Source: Paenibacillus alba
Lineage (GTDB): Bacteria > Bacillota > Bacilli > Paenibacillales > NBRC-103111
DNA: 64,000 bases
Direction of reading: 5' to 3'
Assembly (NCBI RefSeq): GCF_013204855.1
Contig: NZ_JABMKZ010000019.1
Span: forward strand, 62,001-126,000
Below the pieces are notes generated by a model. That model saw only the letters and a program-made list of their open reading frames with translations, ran no database searches and was not told the origin of the DNA. Numbering within the stretch: position 1 is the first letter of the stretch; each line of letters opens with the position of its first letter. Made by a program: the position numbers and the translations under genes. Shown piece after piece: positions 59,978-64,000 of the stretch.

Positions 59978-60433
59978 TTACAAGATGGACTCAAAGGTAT
60001 GCCGAATGACGTCGCCCCTGCTGATGATCCCGACAAGAACGCCTTGACGCAGAACAGGCAGCTTTTTAATTCGTTTCTTTCCAAGTATAGCCGCTATTTC
60101 CTCAATGTCCTCTTCCCAGTCAACAGAAACGACCTTCTTCTTGGCGATTTGCATCACATTAAGTGGAAGCAGGCGGCGAACTCTTTCTTGAAACTCTTCG
60201 ATGTCTCCTTTGATCACAGCCATATAGAAATAGGAACCAAATACATAATCATCATGTTTGCCGATATAACGCATAATATCTCCATCACTAATGTAAGCCA
60301 CCACTTCGTTCCGCTCATTCACGACCGGAAGCCCGCTTATTCGGCGCTCAATGAATTTCTCAATGACAGCACGCACCGAATCGGTTTCCTTCACTTTATA
60401 AACTTGACGAACCATAATATCAGATGCTTTCAT
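59978..60433 (-). CDS. CBS-domain pair protein
   Basis: This is a 151-residue protein made of two CBS domains: ASDIMVRQVYKVKETDSVRAVIEKFIERRISGLPVVNERNEVVAYISDGDIMRYI, then a second copy ending KRIKKLPVLRQGVLVGIISRGDVIRHTFESI. Such stand-alone pairs usually bind adenine nucleotides and act as sensors. GGAGGGGA precedes the ATG. No partner gene is adjacent on the strand. Confidence 0.93.
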   Translation of the reverse strand: MKASDIMVRQVYKVKETDSVRAVIEKFIERRISGLPVVNERNEVVAYISDGDIMRYIGKHDDYVFGSYFYMAVIKGDIEEFQERVRRLLPLNVMQIAKKKVVSVDWEEDIEEIAAILGKKRIKKLPVLRQGVLVGIISRGDVIRHTFESIL

Positions 60434-60667
60434 GTTGGTTCCCCTCCAGTAAAAAAGTTACTTCCAAGTCTAAAATGAAAGGTATAAGGGTATATTTCCA
60501 ACTAATAGGTAGGTAACCTATATATTAATTTTACATCAATTTTTTATAACTTTAAAGCGTTATTTTCGCCCATTTTTTCGCTTCGGCTGTTGACGTTACT
60601 CCCCTCAATTATTATGATAACAACTGAACAGTCCTAATGTTGAAACTTTCCATAAGAGGTGAAAAAA

Positions 60668-61129
60668 ATGAATGCAGATCATTATGAAAACGTTGCCCTC
60701 TTACGAGGACTGCTCTTGCGTTTGGCAAGATCAGATTGGCGAAAACTCACCAAATGGAGCATTAAAGCGAGCGAGGTTCGTTTGCTGCTGGTCCTAAAAG
60801 AAAACAGTTTGCTCGGGGAAAGCCAGCGTATGACTGTTTCAGATATTAGCAAGATTCTGCAAGTTACTTCTCCGACTGTCACCCAAATGATTAATAATTT
60901 GATCAAAAATGATTATGTCATACGAACAACCCACCCCACCGATCGAAGAATAGCCGAAATCACACTGTCCCAAAAAGGGGACAAGATCGCACAAGAAGCC
61001 AGTGAAATGTTCACGAAAATGTTTGAGGGATTAATTGATTTCTTGGGCAAGGAGCAAAGCGATCAGCTTATCCATCTGATGGATCAATCTATTGTTTATT
61101 TTGAGCAGGTAGATATAGAGAAGCTGTGA
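60668..61129 (+). CDS. MarR family transcriptional regulator
   Basis: This is a 153-residue winged-helix protein with SEVRLLLVLKEN, VSDISKILQVTSPTVTQMINNLIKNDYVIRTTHPTDRRIAEITLSQKG and a C-terminal dimerisation helix. The DRR wing motif is intact. It may control the efflux operon that lies 2.5 kb upstream, but the CBS gene intervenes. I chose the ATG at 60668, with AGAGGTGA 5-6 bases upstream; a GTG at 60659 lies in that site. Confidence 0.92.
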   Translation: MNADHYENVALLRGLLLRLARSDWRKLTKWSIKASEVRLLLVLKENSLLGESQRMTVSDISKILQVTSPTVTQMINNLIKNDYVIRTTHPTDRRIAEITLSQKGDKIAQEASEMFTKMFEGLIDFLGKEQSDQLIHLMDQSIVYFEQVDIEKL

Positions 61130-61151
61130 GGGTGCTTGTATGGGTATGAGG

Positions 61152-61184
61152 AAAGCCCAAGTATTGTGTGCGCTTGGGCTTTTG
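61152..61184 (+). terminator. Rho-independent terminator of the marR gene
   Basis: AAAGCCCAAG (61152-61161) pairs with CTTGGGCTTT (61173-61182), followed by a short T-run. Confidence 0.75.
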
Positions 61185-61329
61185 AGTTGTATGAACTCCG
61201 TAAAGACAGATCCTAACTTTTTCAAGTGCCTTCTACTAGAGAATTTTAAGAAGTATAGTGCGATCTGCTTGGCTCAAGCCATATTGTGGTTTTGACAAAC
61301 TATTTGCTCCAGAACATAAATTCTTCTCC

Positions 61330-61791
61330 CTATATCTGAGAAATTGTACTTCTAAGTTCACTAATCAATTTTTTGAAACGATTAATCTGTCCCTCAACAT
61401 TTATTTCTTCTTTTTCTTCTTCCAAAAAAACTAGCTTGTAGTTATCAAGCTCATTTAATAGTAGCAAAACCTCAGCTCTAATTTCTTTAAATTCCAACCA
61501 GAACGGAGCATCTACTCGGCTTAGGGAATATAACATTTCCCCATCATAAAGCTCCCCAACAATTGGATTTATTCTTATTCTTTTTATGGCTTCAGGTATA
61601 ATATAAAAAGGATGATAATTTTGTCTTAACAGTTTAGCTACGTCCCCATCGGATAATTCTTTAACCTTAGTATTGAGTATTTTTCCAAACCATTTTGACA
61701 TTGAAGAGCTTTCATCTACAACATACTCATCTGTAAATCCTTCGATCTCAGCAATTTCATTAATCGATAGTTCACTATAATCATTACTCAT
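61330..61791 (-). CDS. Putative contact-dependent inhibition immunity protein (CdiI-like)
   Basis: This is a 153-residue acidic protein. The stretch ELSDGDVAKLLRQNYHPFYIIPEAIKRIRINPIVGELYDGEMLYSLSRVDAPFW resembles the CdiI-type immunity family (LSDxDxxxLLRQ...Y.GDLL). The family call is from memory. I chose the ATG at 61789-61791, with GGGAGG 7 bases upstream. It is AT-rich compared with the genes before it and opens the accessory region that carries Rhs toxin cassettes. No matching toxin gene is directly beside it. Confidence 0.65.
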   Translation of the reverse strand: MSNDYSELSINEIAEIEGFTDEYVVDESSSMSKWFGKILNTKVKELSDGDVAKLLRQNYHPFYIIPEAIKRIRINPIVGELYDGEMLYSLSRVDAPFWLEFKEIRAEVLLLLNELDNYKLVFLEEEKEEINVEGQINRFKKLISELRSTISQI

Positions 61792-62051
61792 AAAAATGCC
61801 TCCCTGAATGCCTACCATTATTCACCTTGTCTTTTATTATTTGAATTTGATCAACCTTGTTCTGCCCTCCAAGTTGGATTTAAGGACAAACAAATTAGTT
61901 ATTACGAAATCAATGCTTACATTCAGAAAGAACTATTTCGCATCCAATCCCATGGAGAACTCTTGCTTGCCGTCGCCATAGGTTTTGATCCTTCAGGGTT
62001 TTAAGCGATTTGAAACCACGATAAGCGATTGTTAGTGTTACTTTTTAAAAT

Positions 62052-62393
62052 TCAGCTTAAATCAAATGTAGTCCAACCAGCAGAATTAATCTCACTTTTC
62101 AGCTGTGCAAAAGTTTGCTCAGGATGTTGGCCTTCTGTCGATTCTACAAATACAAATCTTGTAAAAGGTCTCGTAAAAAACTCAATAAAAGGAGGTCGTG
62201 CACAACTATCTCTTTGTCCTATGCACTTATCATTCTTTCTAATATTTTCAACTTTTTCATCGGTCAAGTTTTCACTTCTTTTTCTGTATTTTATCCAGTT
62301 CTCATTGCATTCCTTGAAATCCACAAATTTATCTATTCCAGATTCATCGATATAACTAAGACCATTTGGCATAATGCTTTTAATAACTTTCAT
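62052..62393 (-). CDS. Hypothetical accessory-region protein, 113 aa
   Basis: This is a charged soluble protein starting MKVIKSIMPNGLSYIDESGIDKFVDFKEC and rich in K, E and N. No family is recognised. GGAGG lies 4 bases before the ATG, which supports real translation. By position among Rhs cassettes and immunity-like genes, it could be an immunity protein, but nothing in the sequence proves this. Confidence 0.55.
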   Translation of the reverse strand: MKVIKSIMPNGLSYIDESGIDKFVDFKECNENWIKYRKRSENLTDEKVENIRKNDKCIGQRDSCARPPFIEFFTRPFTRFVFVESTEGQHPEQTFAQLKSEINSAGWTTFDLS

Positions 62394-62616
62394 AAGTCCT
62401 CCTTTACGCTACTAGTCTCCCCAAAACTGGTCATCATTCACATAGTCCTTCCACAGCTAGACGAAGGTGTGGACAGAGCTCAAGCGAACCCGCGGGAGAA
62501 ATCCTAGTTTTGATGGGTTGGAGTTTTCCTGTAACTAGCGAGTTTGATAAAAAGCTTCGCTATTAAAACCTTAAAACATTAAATTTGTTCCAAAAATCAC
62601 AAACAAATGCTATTTT

Positions 62617-62847
62617 ATGGATAGAGTTTCTCTGTCTATAGTGACTAAGCTTTATAGTGTAAGATACTTTGAGGGGCAGATTAATAATCCGCTGAGTTTG
62701 AATTTGTATACGTATGTAATGAATAATCAATCCTTGGGGACTGGTTTTCAACGTATCTCCATCAGTATAAGCAGAGACAAAGACTCAGGCAATATTTGTC
62801 TCATCCAGAAATTAGTTTATGTTATCTATGCGCTTAATGAAGCATGA
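62617..62847 (+). pseudogene. Remnant of an Rhs C-terminal cassette
   Basis: Residues 15-37 of this 76-codon frame read RYFEGQINNPLSLNLYTYV and then MNN, the Rhs core end that normally precedes NPL.D.DP.G and a toxin. After it the sequence (GTGFQRISISISRDKDSG) does not continue as Rhs. It looks like a decayed cassette left when a new toxin tip was inserted. No ribosome binding site is evident. Confidence 0.6.
62674..62728 (+). repeat. Rhs core-junction direct repeat, copy 1
   Basis: This 55-base stretch starts GGGCAGATTAATAATCCGCT and is nearly identical (about four differences) to 62967-63021. It encodes the NPLSLNLYTYV end of the Rhs core. Confidence 0.85.
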
Positions 62848-62966
62848 AACGGAATATTGAATGCCAGCAATGCAACTAAAGCAAGTTGGATGATGGTAAC
62901 TAGATGATTTTGGCTTTCACCTTTTCTATCGGTAAATGACGGTTTATTAATGAAGATACGAATGAA

Positions 62967-63021
62967 GGGCAGATTGATAATCCGCTGAGTTTGAATTTGT
63001 ATACGTATGTGGAGAATAATC
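62967..63021 (+). repeat. Rhs core-junction direct repeat, copy 2
   Basis: This is the second copy of the core-end sequence, starting GGGCAGATTGATAATCCGCT, 293 bases downstream of copy 1. Repeats of the conserved core end are the sites where Rhs toxin tips are exchanged by recombination. Confidence 0.85.
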
Positions 63022-63632
63022 CTTTAACGAAAACTGATCCAACAGGACATTGCTCATGTACTTCTAAATCACTTACTAATCCTAGTAATCCATTAAGTTA
63101 TGGGGCTATTTCTTCATCTTATGATCCGTATAGTTATGGGGATCCATATTTTGATATAAAGAATTTAATAGCACCCGATCTTTCAACAGAGCAATGGAAG
63201 CTGGATGAACAAGAAATGAGTGTTTTTCAGCAGCAGGGCCAAGAGAAACTAAACACAACTATCATTCAACAACCACTTGAGAGACAATTACCTTATATCT
63301 TGCAAATATCACCAAATGATAAAATTGTTAATGCTTTGCCAACTGCTTACAGGAATTGTAATTATGATTGCTCAGAAATTGCTGAAGATTTATATAACAT
63401 CGCTGATTTTGGTGAAATAATAACTTTTCGACCAAGTGAGAAGTATGGTCAAGTAAACACTATGCGTGATGGATATGTGACAGTGTATGATTATCACACA
63501 GTATATAGTGATGGATCATATGTTTATGATCCACGGTACAGTTTAGGTGCTATTTTAAAAACTGATTATCTAGAAAAGTTACAAAATATGAACAATGGGA
63601 ATCTAGTTATTACTGTTGAAACCTCAAAATAG
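62991..63632 (+). CDS. Orphan Rhs C-terminal toxin with papain-like domain
   Basis: This open frame encodes the Rhs core end LNLYTYVENNPLTKTDPTGH and then a toxin tip of about 190 residues. Core similarity continues upstream to about 62940 (RFINEDTNEGQIDNPLS), where an in-frame TGA at 62937-62939 cuts it off. The C-terminal part has CNYDCSEIAEDLYN and VYDYHTVYSDGSYVYDPRY, a Cys and a His arranged as in papain-fold polymorphic toxins (Tox-PL type, from memory). It lacks the Rhs body and a clear ribosome binding site, so it is an orphan cassette that may be silent. The TTG at 62991 is only the first usable codon. Confidence 0.65.
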   Translation: MNLYTYVENNPLTKTDPTGHCSCTSKSLTNPSNPLSYGAISSSYDPYSYGDPYFDIKNLIAPDLSTEQWKLDEQEMSVFQQQGQEKLNTTIIQQPLERQLPYILQISPNDKIVNALPTAYRNCNYDCSEIAEDLYNIADFGEIITFRPSEKYGQVNTMRDGYVTVYDYHTVYSDGSYVYDPRYSLGAILKTDYLEKLQNMNNGNLVITVETSK

Positions 63633-63668
63633 ATTAGACAATTGATTTGTAAGGAAGGGGTTTGTTAT

Positions 63669-64000
63669 ATGGGAAATATAGAAATTTATGATGATAGTGA
63701 AATCATTAGTCTAATGAAGAATTTAAATCAAAATAATGTTTTACCAGAAAATGGTCTGCAAAGGAATTCAACATATTATACATTAGTCTCCTATATCAAT
63801 CATACAATTGCTCTTTATATAGGTGGATCTTATGATAATGTTGCATTATTTGTTTATAGAGCAGACAAAGAAATTGAAATATTGATAACGAAATATCATT
63901 TTAAAGATAGTTATCTACAAACATGCAGAGATTATTTATTCAAGCTGTCTGAGTATTTATTAGAACGTAATTTACTAAGTAACAAGGCATCTGAATTGAT
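63669..64000 (+). CDS. Probable immunity protein for the orphan Rhs toxin (cut by window end)
   Basis: ATG at 63669 opens a frame that runs to the window end without a stop, over 110 codons. AAGGAAGGGG lies 8 bases upstream, a strong ribosome binding site. The product begins MGNIEIYDDSEIISLMKNLN and contains YTLVSYINHTIALYIGGSYDN, a soluble beta/alpha protein of unknown family. It starts 36 bases after the toxin frame, the normal place of an Rhs immunity gene; that role is inferred from position only. Confidence 0.7.
   Translation, partial: MGNIEIYDDSEIISLMKNLNQNNVLPENGLQRNSTYYTLVSYINHTIALYIGGSYDNVALFVYRADKEIEILITKYHFKDSYLQTCRDYLFKLSEYLLERNLLSNKASEL

Noticed and set aside
1-64000. tRNA, rRNA genes, T-box or other known riboswitches
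   Set aside because: None was recognisable by eye in the intergenic regions; a covariance-model search would be needed to exclude small RNAs.

Overview
The window looks like chromosome of an endospore-forming member of the Bacillales, most likely Paenibacillaceae. The evidence is an alpha/beta-type small acid-soluble spore protein, YlbJ, YunB and LytH homologues, a GerA-type germinant receptor operon, strong GGAGG ribosome binding sites and frequent TTG/GTG starts. Assignments come from reading the translations and remembering family motifs; no database search was run.

Layout. 0-5.6 kb (minus): the start of ilvD (cut by the window edge), a ribose-type sugar ABC transporter, a viroplasmin-type RNase HI and an unknown protein. 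5.7-19.9 kb: housekeeping and sporulation genes (SASP, chemotaxis receptor, oligoendopeptidase F, YycC-like protein, GGDEF protein, DUF2225 protein, truncated haemoglobin, YlbJ, glucan phosphorylase, PilZ protein, NAD kinase, YutD, lipoyl synthase). 20-23.1 kb: nickel-pincer cofactor genes larE-larB-larC1, with the second half of LarC (larC2) on the opposite strand. 23.2-25.1 kb: lytH and yunB. 25.1-28.1 kb: an unusual gene-poor island with a catalytically degenerate IS1595-like transposase behind a near-consensus promoter and a LexA-like palindrome, then a 7-bp tandem repeat and a pyrimidine-rich minisatellite of about 48 bp. 28.2-30.1 kb: a tandem pair of exported proteins that look like CYTH (triphosphate-tunnel) folds.

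30.2-36.4 kb: a LysR regulator divergent from an ABC importer of the Fe3+/2-aminoethylphosphonate type, whose operon ends in a beta-CASP metallo-hydrolase. 36.4-38.9 kb: an operon with an unknown protein, an ECF sigma factor, a pentapeptide-repeat protein and a HAD nucleotidase. 39-49.1 kb: a complete ter stress operon, transcribed terB, three terD, a terA-like gene, terC, then the linked biosynthetic module (CitE-like lyase, phosphoribosyltransferase, StiP/PELOTA protein, HAD phosphatase, ATP-grasp) and a 33-codon membrane ORF. 49.3-54.4 kb: a germinant receptor operon with two B subunits and a small membrane protein. 54.4-57.4 kb: threonine degradation (tdh-kbl) divergent from an XRE-cupin regulator. 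57.5-61.2 kb: a drug efflux pair, a CBS protein and a MarR regulator. 61.3-64 kb: AT-rich accessory DNA with immunity-like genes and orphan Rhs C-terminal toxin cassettes, one an apparently intact papain-like toxin followed by a gene cut by the window end.

The strongest leads are the strand-split larC, the promoter-bearing degenerate transposase beside the repeat island, the exported CYTH-like pair, the extended ter operon beside an orphan ECF operon, and the Rhs cassette array.
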